Assembly: GCF_963924675.1 (NCBI RefSeq)
Contig: NC_089230.1
Coordinates: 2,915,001-2,979,000 of the forward strand
Reading direction: 5' to 3'
DNA from: Phocoena phocoena
Taxonomy: Eukaryota; Chordata; Mammalia; Artiodactyla; Phocoenidae
Length of the DNA stretch: 64,000 bases
Positions 45,441-57,850 of the stretch are shown here, in pieces. Below the pieces are notes generated by a model. It did no database searches, was not told the origin of the DNA, and saw only the letters and a list, made by a program, of their open reading frames with translations. How positions within the stretch are numbered: position 1 is the first letter of the stretch; each line of letters opens with the position of its first letter. A program made the translations under genes and the position numbers.

Positions 45441-47972
45441 TATTCATCAGAGTGGACGAGAAATGTAATAAAGCCTGTAACAGAGTCTGACATGTAAGAC
45501 GCACTTTTACACATATATTTCCTTTTTCCTGTCCTTTGTGTCAATCAGACAGGATCATGTTGCCTATTAAACGACATATGCGGCTTTGCGCCAACTGCCT
45601 TTGATGTGGAGGGAAATGAAATGGCATCTACCTTCCAAATGATTTCTAGATCATTCGATATAAGCGAACCTGAGAAAATGTCTTAGCAGACACAAAGACA
45701 GTACATTTTCCACAGAAAAGTGGCAGTAGTATCCTACACTAGCACTGAGTCAACTGCTCTCCATAAACCTTCATCCTCAGTAACAAAGCGTCACAGTTGC
45801 AGACGATACCAAATTGCAGCTTATTTTTAATTATATTAGACTTTTTTCTCCCCTGTGGAGAGCGCGGGGAAGCCAGGCTCCCTTTGATCCCGGGTAGGTA
45901 TGTTAATGCTAGAACAACAGGAAGCCCCGCCGGACCGGATTGCGTCCCACCCCCATGGCCACCTTCACCCCGCCTGCTGCCACGGCCTGATTAAGGAAAC
46001 CAGCTCCAAAGGGCCCAGGCCCTAGGTCGTATCGTATCTACGTCAGCTGTATCCTTTTGCAGGAAGAAAATACTTTAAGGAAGAAAAGTTTAAGTGATTC
46101 ACTGGTTAATTTGAGTCAACAGTTAGTCTAAGATCTGGAACTTTTAGTTTCTCTTTTGCAGGGTCTGCAAACCTTTGGGGCGGGGATGGGGCACGTCTCA
46201 CTCTGCTGTTGGGAAGCTCTTAGCCCTGCCTCGGGCCCTCCCCGGGGGCACCGCTGGAACCACACCCCGCCTCGATCCTCTACAGTCCTTCCCCAGGCCT
46301 CACACCGGTCCTCCCAACTGGAAGATTCCACTGGCGGGCCACCACTCCCAGTCCCGCCCAGTTGCCTGCTGGGCTAGGACAGATCCCTGGAGGGGTGTTG
46401 GCAGACACCCTCTTGTCTCACTGGCCCGAACTTTGTCTCACCCTCCGCCCTCTGACTTTGGCATTTACATTCCAGGCTTTAAGGGTTTTCCCACCACTTA
46501 ACTCTTCTTTTTTCTCCCTCACCTGTTCAAAGCGTTCCCATCAAAGACCACCCGAAGCCACACTCTCTCCACTGTTTCCCACCTTCCCTTTCCCCCAACA
46601 GTCCAGCTGCCCACTGAAAACACGCACCTCCCTTTGCTGGGTCCACCTGGCATTCTCCTCACCCTGTCTTCTCCTCCTAGCTGCTTGCAAACCCCAACAG
46701 CGCAGAACACTTGTATTCCTTTTGCATCTTCCCCAGATATGACAGGTTCGTTAAACACTGAATGAGCAGAATAAATCACTGTTTGTGACTTCATGTTCAG
46801 GGTTTGCGGATTTGCATCCCCTGCGGTGGCCCAGGGAGGCCTGGTCACCAGCCACCGTGGTTGCCTTTTAGGTAAGAACTCCCTGGCAAACGGAAGCATC
46901 ATTCAGAAACGTAAGCCTGGGAGTCAGTGCCCTCCAAAATAGCCTGCTCAAAATTTCCCATTTAGGGGAGGGAGAAAACGTCTATCCATAATTTTTTTCT
47001 AAAAATAAAAAAGGAATTAAATGTAACCCATTTAATATATAGACTGACCCCGAGCTCACTGTCCCGTGTGTCAGTGGGTCACACAGCGCCAGGGCAGGGC
47101 CAGGAATTGCGGGACCTGGAGTTTATACAGTTCTGGGGACAAAAGTGGGATTTGAGGAACTCTTTACCAAAAAGAATTCATACCGGTAAGTGAAGTACCC
47201 TGAGGCCACCCAGTGCCTGGACGGTCAGTCTGAATGTACTGGTGGGCTCTTGGAGGCGACACCACGTTGAAATACTTCTCTGCAGGTTGGTGAACAGCCT
47301 CTGCTCCCAGGAAATATTTCCCACGTCCCCCATTCAGTCCACAGTCCAGCAGCTGAACCCCAGGGACAGTCAGCTTCTGGTCGAACTCTTAGGTATCTGT
47401 GCAATACCGTTTTTAAACACTTTGAATAGCACCCATGGGTGTATACAATAAAGATATATTCTTAAGAGTAAATAACTTCTTAATTTAAAAATTATGGAAA
47501 ATCAGTGAAAATGCAATTGCTGATATAGTGACAGCTTTGACAGGAATTACAGAGAATGACTCGGGGGCAAGGTTATAGATACAGCATCATACGTGAAATT
47601 AATTCATTGCATCATTCCTAGGTAAGCTCACGCAGAATGAGTGGAATCCAGAAATGGGCAAAGAAAAGTGGGATATCATTAATATGATTATAAAAATAAA
47701 ACATAAAATATGTCAGGATTGTTATAATGGCACGTGTCATGACATGGGCCCTGGCAGTGGCACTCTCGTACCTCACAGAGGAGCACTTGGGATATTTCAA
47801 TGTTTGATGAATTATATACCTTCCTCCTACACAGGGAAAGTGTTCGAAGTTTGCTGACCTTTTCTGTGATAACAAATGACTGCTAGATTGCTACCTTTTA
47901 GAGTTAAAAAGAAAAGTCTAACCAAGATCCTTCAAAGCAAAGATAAAATTATCACATTTTGTTATTATTTTT
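45441..47972. other. Unique sequence
   Basis: No named repeat. 46140-46740 has long frames on both strands (up to 127 codons) without domains; parts may be old L2. Nothing else recognised. Confidence 0.4.
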
Positions 47973-48164
47973 TGCGGTACGCGGGCCTCTCACTGTTGTG
48001 GTCTCTCCCGTCGCGGAGCACAGGCTCCGGACGCGCAGGCTCAGCGGCCATGGCTCACGGGCCCAGCCGCTCCGCGGCACGTGGGATCTTCACGGACCGG
48101 GGCACGAACCCGCGTCCCCTGCACCGGCAGGCAGACTCTCAACCACTGCACCACCAGGGAAGCC
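47973..48164 (-). mobile_element. CHR-family SINE, young short form
   Basis: GCGGTACGCGGGCCTCTCAC, the body, CACCAGGGAAGCC. Target duplication CACATTTTGTTATTATTTTT (47953-47972) versus CACATTTTATTATTTTT (from 48165), with one small length difference. Confidence 0.93.
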
Positions 48165-49382
48165 CACATTTTATTATTTTTAACTGAAGTCCATAGTTTG
48201 CATCGGGGTTCACTCTTGGTGATGTATATTCTATAAGTCTTGACAAACGTGTAATATCCTGTATCTACCACTTGAGTGTCATACAGAGTATTTTCACTGC
48301 CCTAAAAATCCCCTGTGTTCTGCCTATTCATCCCTCCCACTGCTCAGCCCCAGGCAACTAATAATCATTTTACTGTCTCCATTGTTTTTCCTTTTTCCTC
48401 CTGTCTTATAGTTGAAATCATACAGTATGTGGCCTTTTCAGATTGGCTTCTTTCACTTCGTAATAAGCATTTAAGGTTCCTTCATGTCTTTTCAAGGCTT
48501 GATAGCTGATTTCTTTTAGCGCTGAATCATATTCCATGGTCTGGATGGACCACACTTTATTTATCCATTCACCTACTGAAGGGCATCTTGGTTGCGTCCG
48601 AGTTTTGGCTGCTATAAACATCTGTGTGCAGGTCTTTGTGTGGACATATGTTTTCAAATCTTTTGAGTAAATACCAAGGAGTATGGTTGCTAAATCATAC
48701 GGTAAGAGTATGTTCAGGTTCATAAGAAGCTGAAACTGTCTTCCAAAGTGGCTGTACCATTCTGCACTCCATCAGCAGTGAAAGGATCCTGGTCAGCATC
48801 TGGAATTGTCAGTGTTCCAGACCCTGGCCATTCTCACAGGTGTGTAGTGGTATCTCATTGTTGTTTTACTTTGCATTTCCCTGACGACATATGATGTGGA
48901 ACATCCTTTCATATGCTTATCTGCCACCTGTATATCTTCCTTGGTGAGTTGTCTTTTAAGATCTTTGGCCCATTTTTTAATTGTATTGTTTTCTTATTGT
49001 TGAGTTTCAAGTGTTCTTCATATATTTGCAATACAAACGCTCGGATATGTTTCTGCAAGTATGTCTCCCCAGCCTCTGACTTGTCTGTTCAGTCTCGTAA
49101 CAGTGTCTTTCACAGAGCAGAAGTTTTTAATTTTAATGAAGTCCAGCTTATCAATTTTTTCTTTCATGGATTGTGCTGCTTTTAGTTTAGTATCTCAAAA
49201 ACTCATTTCCAAAGCAAGGTCACCTAGATTTTCTCCTACGTTCTCTTCTAGAAGTTTTACAGTTTTGCCTTTCACTTTTAGGTCTCTGATCCATTTTGAG
49301 TTGAATTTTTATGAAAGGTTTGAGGTCTGAATCTACATTTTTCTCCCCACATGGATGTTCAGTTGTTCCAGCATGATTTCTT

Positions 49383-49742
49383 TCTTTTTTTAAAAAAAAT
49401 AATTAATTAATTTTATTTTTGGCTGTGTTGGGTCTTGGTTGCTACGCGCGGGCTTTCTCTAGTTGCGGCGAGCGGGGGCTACTCTTCGTTTTGGTGCACG
49501 GGCTTCTCATTGTGGTGGCTTCTCTTGTTGCAGAGCACAGGCTCTAGGAGCGTGGGCTTCAGTAGTTGCAGCACGTGGGCTCAGTAGCTGTGGCTCACGG
49601 GCTCTAGAGTGCAGGCTCAGTAGTTGTGGCATGCGGGTTTAGTTGCTCCGTTGCATGTGGGATCTTCCCGGACCAGGGTTCAAAGCCGTGTCCCCTGCAT
49701 TGGCAGGCAGATTCTTAACCACTGCGCCACCAAGGAAGCCCT
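49383..49742 (-). mobile_element. CHR-family SINE, long form, inside L1
   Basis: GGCTGTGTTGGGTCTTGGTT, GCGGGCTTTCTCTAGTTGCG, repeated CAGTAGTTG(T/C)(G/A)GC blocks, CACCAAGGAAGCCC. Perfect target duplication AGCATGATTTCTT at 49370-49382 and 49743-49755. Confidence 0.95.
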
Positions 49743-50617
49743 AGCATGATTTCTTGAAAAGACTGCTCTTTATCTGTTGAACAGCCTTTGCTCCTTTGTC
49801 AATGATCCGTTGCGTAGGTCTGAGTGGGTCTGTGTCCTGCTCTTTACTCCAGTTCACTGATCCATTTGTCTCTTCATTCGCCAATACCCCATTGTCTTAA
49901 CTTTTGTAGCTTTACAGTAAATCTGGAAGTCGAGTACGGTCAGCCCTCTGACTTTCTTTTTCTCCTTCACTATTGTGTTGGCTACTCTGGGTCCTTTGCC
50001 TTTTCATATAGACTTTAGAATCACTTTGTTGATAATCACAAAATAGCTTGGTAGGGTTTTGATTGGGATTTTGTATTGAACCTATAGATCAATTTGGGAA
50101 GAACTGATGTGTTAATGGTATTGAGTCTTCCTATCCATGAATGTGAAATATCTCTCCATTTATTTAAATCTTCAATCTCTCAGTTTTGTAGTTTCCCTCA
50201 TATAGATCTTGTACATATTTTGTTAGATTTATCCCTAAGTACTTTTTTCAGCGCTCATGTATTGTGTTTTTAACTTTAAATTCCATTTGTTCACTGCTGG
50301 TATATCAGAAAGCTGAATTTTATATATTAACCTTGTATCCTATAGCCATGGTATAATCACCTAATTCGAGGCATTTTTGGGGCTCAATCTTGGGATTTTT
50401 TTACATAGACAGTCAGATTATGCATGAACAAAGACATTTATTTCTTCCTTCTCAACCTATATACCTTTTCTTTCCTTAATGCATTAGCTAGAATACAGTG
50501 TTCCAATACAGTGTTGGCTAGGAGTGGTGAGAGGGGAAATGCTTGCCTTTTTCCCGTTCTTAGGGGGAAAGTATCTAGTTTCTCACCATTAAGCATGAAG
50601 TTAGCTGTATGTTTTTG

Positions 50618-50823
50618 TTTTTTTTTTTTTTGCGGTACGCGGGCCTCTCACTGTTGTGGCCTCTCCCGCTGTGGAGCACAGGCTCCGGACGCGCAGGCTC
50701 AGCGGCCGTGGCTCACGGGCCCAGCCGCTCCGCGGCATGTGGCACCTTCCCGGACTGGGGCATGAACCCGTGTCCCCTGCGTCGGCAGGCGGACTCTCAA
50801 CCACTGCGCCACCAGGGAAGCCC
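50618..50823 (-). mobile_element. CHR-family SINE, young short form, inside L1, no target duplication
   Basis: T-run, GCGGTACGCGGGCCTCTCAC, CACCAGGGAAGCCC. The flanks AGTTAGCTGTATG and CTGTCGAGAATTT do not match each other, and roughly 300 bp of expected L1 ORF2 between them is absent. Confidence 0.92.
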
Positions 50824-52858
50824 CTGTCGAGAATTTTTGAGTCTATGTTCATGAGAGAGATTGCTCTGTACATGTTTTTGGAGGGAGGCTGTCTTTCTCT
50901 CCTTTTGCTGTCAGGGTAATATTAACCTCATAAAATGAGTTGGCAAACATTCCTTCCTCATCTATTTTCTGGAAGAGAGCGTATAAAATTTTGTGTTAAT
51001 TCTCACTTAAATGTTAGATAAAATTATCTTGTGACACTATCTGGGTCTGGGGATTTATAAATTCGATTTCTTTAATGGTTTTGAGACTTCTAAGGTTATC
51101 TTTCTCATCTTGGCTGAGTTTTGGTACTTTGTGGGTTTTGAGAAATGATCCATTTCTTCTACGTTGTCAAATTTATGCATATAAATTTTACAGTATTCCC
51201 TTACTATCATTTTGATGGCTGAAGGATCTGTGATGATATTTCCTGTTTCATTCCTGATGCGGTGATTTATGTCTTTTTATTTTTGTCAGTATTGCTAGAG
51301 GTTTACAGATTTTATTGAGTTTTCTTAAAGAGCTACCTTTTGTTTCGTTGATGTTTTTTCTATTGTTTTCCTATTTTCAATTTTATTGAGTTACACTATT
51401 ATCTTCATTATTGCCTTCCTTCTGCTTGCTTTGGGTTTCTTTTGCTTTTCTTTTTCTAGTTTTCTGAGGTAAGAACTTAGAACATCATTTTGAGATTTTT
51501 CCTTTCTATGTATGCATTTAGTGCTATAAATTTCCCTCTTAGCTGCATCTCGCAAATTTTGATATGTTGTGCTTTCATTTTCACTCAGTTCAATTTATTT
51601 TAAAATTTCTTTTTAGACTTCCTCTTGGACCCATGGATTATTTAGGAGTGTTGGCTACTCTCCATGTTTGAAGATTTTCCTTTTGTCTTTCTGTCATCAA
51701 TTTCTAGCATGACTCCATCTGTCATTGATTTCTTTTTTTTTTTTTTTTTCATTGATTTCTACTATGATTCCATTATGATCAGAGAACAAACTCTGTATGA
51801 TTTCAGTTTTTTTTTAATTTGCTAAATTTAAAAAAAATTATCCAGGATATGGTCTGTCTTGGTGAATGTTCCATGGGTGCTTAAAAGGAATGTGCATTCT
51901 GCTGTTCTTGGGTGATGTTGTTTTATGACATTGCTCAGTTCTTCTGTATTCTTGCTGGTTTTCTGTTTAGAGGTTCTATCAATTGCTAACAGAGGGGTCA
52001 TGAAGCCCCTAACTGTAAATGTGGATTTCTCCTTTTCTTCTTTAAGTTCTTTCAGTGTTCTCTTCATGTTTTTGAAGTTCTGTTGTTTGGTGCATACATA
52101 TTCAGGATTGCTATATCTTTTTGGTGAATTGATTCTTTACTCATGGTGCAATGTCTCTCTTTGTCCCTAGTGATTTCCTTTGCTCTGAAGTCTACTTAAT
52201 CTGATATAATGTAGCCATTCCTTTTTTGATTTTGCATTATATATCTTTTTTCACCCTTTTACTTTCAAACTACTTTTGTACTTAAATTTGAAGTGAGTTT
52301 TGTGAAGACAGTGTATATTTGGGTTGTGTGTTTCTATCCATTCTGCCACCCTCTGTTGTCTAATTGGTGTATTTAGACCCTTTACATTGAGAGCAATTAT
52401 TGAAACTTAGGGCTTATGTCTGGCATTTCAATTTTTGTTTTGTTTCTTCTGTTTCTCATTCCTCTGTTTCTCTTTTCTTGCTTTCTTGTGGATTACCTCA
52501 GCATATTTTAGAATAGCATTTTTATTTATTTATAATGTTTTTGATCATATCATTCTATATAGCTTCCTTAGTGGTTGTTCTAGATATTACAACATATATA
52601 AGTAACTCATCACAGCCTCCTTACATCAACATCTTACTACTTTGAGTGAAGTATTGAATGTTTACTCCCATTTGGGTACCTTTAACCCTTTTCTACTTTT
52701 TAAATAAAATTATCTTAAGTATTTCCTCTATACACATGGAGCACTACATCAGATAGTGTTAAGTGTTATAATGTTTGCTTCAACCATCAAATCTAATTTA
52801 AGAATCTCATGAGAAGGATAGTCTATGATTTTTACCTCTATTTTTACCCAGTGAATTA

Positions 52859-53227
52859 AACTGCTAGAGTTGCCATAGCAAAATTCCACAGATGGGGTGG
52901 CTTAAACCACAGAAGTTTATGTCTCACAGTTCTGGAGGCTGGAAGTCCAAGATTAAAGTACCAGCATGGTTGGGTTCCTGGTGAGAGATCTCTTCCTGGC
53001 TTACAAAGGGCTTCCCTCTCCCTGGGTCCTCACATGGTCCTTCCTTTGTGTGAGAGCACCCCTGGTGTCTCTTCCTCCTCCCAAAAGAGCACTGGTCCTA
53101 TTGGGTTAGGGCCCCACCCTTATGTAACCTTACTTACTATTTTAAAGGCTCTATCTCCAAATATATTACATTGAGGGTTAAGGCTTCAACATAAGGACTT
53201 GGGGGGAACATAATTCAGTCCATAACA
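52859..53227 (-). mobile_element. MLT1-type MaLR LTR
   Basis: In minus orientation it runs from TTATGGACTGAATTATG through TGAAGCCTTAACCC, GAAGAGACACCAGGGGTGC and CCATGTGAGGACC to GGACTTCCAGCCTCC and TTTAAGCCACC: a full-length solo LTR of the ERVL-MaLR class. No internal region remains. It inserted at the edge of the L1. Confidence 0.87.
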
Positions 53228-53251
53228 CTCAACCATTTCTTTCCCTTTCTG

Positions 53252-53354
53252 AAAAAAAATATTGAACATCTCAAGGATTTGTGTATCATCTTGTGCAGGG
53301 GCCATGCTAATCTCTGCATTGTTTCAGTGTTAGTGTATGTATTGCCAAAGTGAT
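53252..53354 (-). pseudogene. U6 spliceosomal snRNA pseudogene
   Basis: U6 snRNA pairs with U2 and the 5' splice site in the spliceosome. The plus strand carries the reverse complement of the U6 core GGGGCCATGCTAATCT (53297-53312), preceded by an analogue of the 3' end (AAAAAAAATATTGAAC, 53252-53267) and followed by GTGTATGTATTGCCAAAG (53333-53350) for the 5' 'cttcggcagcacatatac' region. Many substitutions and small gaps, and no snRNA promoter (PSE/TATA) upstream on the minus strand. A dead retroposed copy, typical of L1-mobilised U6. Confidence 0.87.
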
Positions 53355-53714
53355 CCTTCCAATAGGTTTTTGAATACTTAAATAATTCTTGTTGATTGAA
53401 TCTGTTTCTCACCACAGAATCTGTTTCTCACATAAATTTTTTTATCTTTATAATATATTGAATAGGTTCATTTTCAAAAGCAAGTTAACATCCACTTGTC
53501 TATGTTGACTAAATTTCTACATGTCCTTAAAACATTATAACTTTATCAGTGTATTGGAGCAATTGGTGAAATTTAGGATGTAAATTAGATAATAGCGTTA
53601 TAGCAATATTCAGTTCTTAAATTTGGTCACTTTACTGAGGTTATATAAGAGAATGACATTTTTATTGGGAAATATATGATGAAATATTTAGGAGTAAATG
53701 GTCATTATGTCTGT
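53355..53714. other. Unique AT-rich sequence
   Basis: ACAGAATCTGTTTCTCA-like text is repeated at about 53398-53432. Nothing else recognised. Confidence 0.4.
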
Positions 53715-53965
53715 AACTTTCTCTTAAATGGTGAACTAATAATAATATAATTATATGTATATGTACATACATGTTTACATATAAAAACATATGTAAAGAG
53801 AGAGAAAGGGAGACATAAGACATGTATTTTATGTGACACAAAATGAAGTATGTTTACAATTGATACATCTAGCTGAAGGACTTATGGGAGTTCATTGTAC
53901 GATTCTTGTACCCTTGTATAAGTTTGAAATTGTTTCAAAATAAACAGTTAGAAAAACCTTAGAGT
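53715..53965 (+). mobile_element. Old L1 LINE 3' end
   Basis: GTTTACAATTGATACATCTAG, TGGGAGTTCATTGTACGATTC, GTTTGAAATTGTTTCAAAATAA: the 3' terminal pattern of an L1M element. Preceded by TATG-rich simple sequence at about 53745-53790. Confidence 0.65.
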
Positions 53966-56499
53966 TAAAAAGATAATTCCCTCTCAATTTTACCTGGGGA
54001 TATCATAGATTCCAAGATAAAAATAGCCTTCGTTCTATTTTTCTTCAGTATATTAGCATTACTAGTAAAGATAGAATGAAAACAAAACTACAATGCTAAC
54101 TGCAAGTATAATCAGTAGTCAGTATTGTTTCCAAGCACAGAAAACAGTTCAACAGAATTTGGCATATTTGATTCCCTTGGACGGTCCAGTGATATTGTTT
54201 AAGATGTGCAGAACCTGTGGGAAAACATCCTCTTCATAAACCAGTTGACAAGCTTGTTATGAATTAGAAATAATTTGAGACAGAAGCCGTAGGCCAATAA
54301 GTTCTCTGCGGCTGAAGACTGGAAGAAATCCAACTAAGCTCTTATACAGATATGGCAGCGGATTGGATGGTACTCTGATTAAAGTGGGTAAGCCCATGAA
54401 ACATTTGTGAACAAGAGCACGTTTCTGGAAATGGAGGTGACTGATTTGATCCCTTTAGTGCAGGCAAAATTTCAAAATGGGTTGAGAAAATGAATACAGG
54501 TCATAAAGGGAAAGCACGTTAAGTGACCTAAGATCTAGATTGCAATATCTAGACATATTTGAGAATGTTTACAAACTCTGAGATACAAAAAATTCTAGAC
54601 TAAAACAAGGAAATAAAATATTTGAAAACCTTTACATTTGTTTTGCCTGGAGGACTGGAAGGATAGGCCTACTGGGGTGGGAGAGACTAGATGCTTTCTG
54701 GCAAATACACTGATCCCGAGGTTAGACAGAGCATACATTTGGCTCCAGGAATTTGGGCCAGTTTGAGAGGGAAGGGACTGAGCAAAACCAGACAGGTGAC
54801 CTGGTCCTGAGTCCCAGGCACAGCGGGTTAGCACAAGAGGATCACAACTAACCAGTTTCACTGAGCATCTCGTGTACTATGAAGTTTTCTTCATCTGGGT
54901 ACCTTGTACCCCAGAGCAATACCAGGGTACTCTTAGTAAGGAAGAAAATGGGTGACAGGTGTTGGGTGGGCCGCCAGCAGTGAGGCCACCAAGCGAGAGT
55001 CCTGGCCACCCGCCGGGCCTGGCAGTGACTCCACACTGACACCGGGCAGATGGCCGTGAAGCGCCTGCACCTGGTGCTCGGAATGCTTGTAGAACCAGCA
55101 ATGAGAGGAACCAAAACAAATAAGCAGGAAATCGTCAGTACTGTTATAGATCTGATACACTGCATTCATACTTAACCAGAGAACAAGAGAGCAAACACAG
55201 CCGCTGTCATTCTGCATAAGACGCGGTGCCATCATCATAATTCAGAAAGATAGGTTCTGGTACCATCAAGCCAGAGAGAAGATGCACACATCTTAAAACT
55301 GGGGATGAGAAGTTATTACTGAAATTTGGGTCTTGGCCACACTGGGCTGCATTTGGAATCTTAGCCTTAAATTACAGGGGACCTTGCCCCTTGGCCCGGT
55401 ACAAAACGGTGAGGCAAGTTTCCCACTTTGTACATTGTGGTGGAAATTGGAAGGACACAGCTCGGCTGACAGTGTTAATAAACTGCAGCATTGAAGGATA
55501 TTTGTAAAAAGATATCTCACGTTTCCCTCTAAGGGCCTTCTTTTTCGGCTTACGGAGTGGAGGGAAAAGTGTGAACAGCGAGAAACTGCAGACAAGTGAC
55601 CCCGAGGCCCAGAGAAGGTGAGTTGTGTGCGTGTGTTTCCTTCACTCTCTGCTGGACCCCTCCACACTTCCCCGCCGCCCTCCCTCCCCGTCCGCCTCCT
55701 TCCACACTGGGCCCCATGTGGATTCAGCTGGTTCAGCCTGAGAGAAGGCCTGAGGCGGTAGTGGAGAAGAAGAAAAGGAAGGTCACAGACAAATGCTTTT
55801 CTTTATCATGAGAATACCCACAAAGCCTGGCTGAGGGCTGAGCAAACGTTCCCGTCCTATAGATGTTCCTACGGGGGGCTATCTTTACTGATCTGGAGCC
55901 TCAGACTCAAAGCCAGATACATTGGCTCAGTTTCCCAAAGGCATGTTGAGGTCACGTTAGGATAACCTGAGCCGTATTTGAGCTTCTTAGGGTGCATGTG
56001 AATTCTTGAAACTTGTGGAATTTAATGAACAAACTTTCTTCCAAAGGCTTACTGTCATGGATTATGAAAGCTAGCATTGGACTCTGTTTAATTCATTTAC
56101 AGGCTATAGGTTAAGGGTGTAGCCTCCAGAATTCCCCTAAACTCAGAAAAGGGTCAAAGACCCACACCCATAATATGTACTGTTATATGCACAGATGTGC
56201 AAACTTACAAGCACACAGGTGCATCTCTTGTCTGTCAAATGAGGGAGTTTGAGAAGATGATCTTCTTAGAGACTCATTCAGACTGTAAAATGCCATGAAT
56301 ATACATGTCTAGAAATCTAGGGACCAGATACCACCACCCCAGTGGGACAAGTAAACTGGAAACACACACACACACTTACTAATGCCTTTCATGTGTAAAA
56401 CGAACCTTGTCCTATTGCTAGTATAGTCTAGCTTTAAATCTGATTCTTTAAGCAAAGACTATAATGGTAGGTCATATGCACATGCTCTGGGGCTGTCTG
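53966..56499. other. Unique sequence
   Basis: No named repeat. The minus-strand frames at 54848-55238 overlap in three phases and have hydrophobic segments; see findings. A donor-like AGAAG|GTGAGT at 55618 lies in MIR-like text. An (AC)7 run lies near 56362. Confidence 0.4.
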
Positions 56500-56559
56500 A
56501 AAAATGTACCCATCTCTTTCCTTATTTCCGGGTTCTCTTCCTGAGTCATCCTTGGCTGA

Positions 56560-56755
56560 ACGAGTGTCCCCCAAATGTGCCGGATCACAATGGTCACTGG
56601 GGGCCCCTGGTAGAATGTGTAGTTCTAGGCCTTTGCCTGAAGACTCTGATTTAGTTGGTCTGTGTTGGGACCCAGGAATCTATATTGTTATCAAGCTTCT
56701 CAGTGAATGCCTGTGACGATTAGACAAACTTGAGAAATCCTGAATCAATGCACCT
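56560..56755 (+). mobile_element. MER5-type hAT DNA transposon, diverged
   Basis: ACTGGGGGCCCCTGG, AAGACTCTGATTTAGTTGG, GGGACCCAGGAATCTATATTG, AAGCTTCTCAGTGAATGCC, ACTTGAGAAATCC follow the MER5 order. Confidence 0.7.
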
Positions 56756-57419
56756 GGCTGTGACCACCGGTGCTGATTCGATCTGGCAGACATGAAATTA
56801 AAAGATGTTTCATGATCACAGAGCTCCTTCCTTGGAGCACTGAATGAGAATGAGTTCTGAGTTAGCCATGAAGTTTCCTCACCAAGGTCTTAGGGTTTGA
56901 AAATGCAGCACTCTGCCATTGATTTCTCAGTCCTTCCATTCTTCTGCCTTCCTGGTCCTACTTGTTTCTTGTAGGTTTATTTTCATCTGTTTGGAATTTT
57001 CTCTAACCTGAAATTCTACCACATGGGATTACTTTAGCTTTCCAGCGATTTCTATGTTGTTTTTTTAAATTTCTCCTCATCTTCTACATTTACAGTGATG
57101 TAATTTACATCACTAGTTTTGGATTTTTAAAATATTGTCTCAAATACTGCACTTGATACCACCCTTAATTACACTATGCTAAATAATATCTTTTGGTTTG
57201 TACCAATCTTAGCCTGGGGATCTAGCTGTCTGTCAGATGTTTTTGCTGTCCAATGGCATCAGTGTTATCTTGTCAACTAATTTATACTGGAAGGCCAAGG
57301 CAGAGATGTCTAAGTATTCATGGCATACCAAGAATATTTTGACATGCATCCAAAAGCGTTATAAATGTAAAGTATGGAGAATAACTACTGGGTTTACTCA
57401 TCGTAAGAAACAACGTTAC
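56756..57419. other. Unique AT-rich sequence
   Basis: Nothing recognised. Confidence 0.4.
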
Positions 57420-57850
57420 TGAGTCCAAGCTGTACTGCTCTGCACGACAGGCCAATAAATCGAGAGCCGAGCTGTTGGGACAAGGAACAGCGACTTTATT
57501 CAGGAAGCCAGCAGACGGAGAAGGTGGTGGACTCGTGTCCCAAAGAACCATGTTGCCTGAGTTAGAATTCAGGCTTCTTTTATACTAAAAGGGGAGGGAG
57601 TAAAGTCAAACACTTCCTGGTTCTGGTCCACCTCAGGAGGGAATGTGTTAATTTCTTCCTTCCTGCAGTCATTCACAGATGGGCCTGGTCATAATGTTTC
57701 CTGTGAGCTAAACAAGGTATTTTAGCTTAATGCTCATGACCTGCAAGGCAGGGTTCCCAAAGATGGGCCATTATGTATGATTTAAGCTTATTGGCAATAT
57801 CCCTTTAGTGATTAACTTGTAATAGAAGACAAGGGTCCTTCCCTATCACA
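57420..57850 (-). mobile_element. Solo LTR of an endogenous retrovirus (class I-like)
   Basis: Read on the minus strand it starts TGTGATAGGGAAGG and ends GGACTCA, the TG...CA ends of an LTR. It has a TATA box TATAAAAG at about 57577-57585 and a polyadenylation signal AATAAA at 57495-57500, followed by a U5-like segment. The order U3-R-U5 is therefore readable in about 430 bp. No gag, pol or env sequence flanks it, so it is a recombined solo LTR. A target duplication of 4-6 bp could not be fixed. Class I is inferred from length and signal spacing only. Confidence 0.72.

Larger units (their letters stand above)
48175..52857 (-). mobile_element. Older L1 LINE, 5'-truncated
   Basis: The reverse complement of an L1M-type element, from a 3' UTR with TTGACAAACGTGTAATATCC through ORF2 (TGCTTTGGGTTTCTTTTGC region; GGTATTGAGTCTTCCTATCC; GATATTTCCTGTTTCATTCC) to an inter-ORF-like region ending at the MLT1 insertion. 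No ORF1 could be read. It contains two SINEs and a probable deletion at the second. More diverged than the L1 at 18-24 kb. Confidence 0.9.

Noticed and set aside
53252..53354. Functional U6 gene
   Set aside because: Too many substitutions in the conserved regions and no upstream snRNA promoter elements; called a pseudogene instead.
55545..55620. Strong donor AGAAG|GTGAGT at 55618
   Set aside because: The surrounding text resembles the MIR/L2-like 'aggcccagagaaggtgagt' block, and there is no matching acceptor of quality close upstream.
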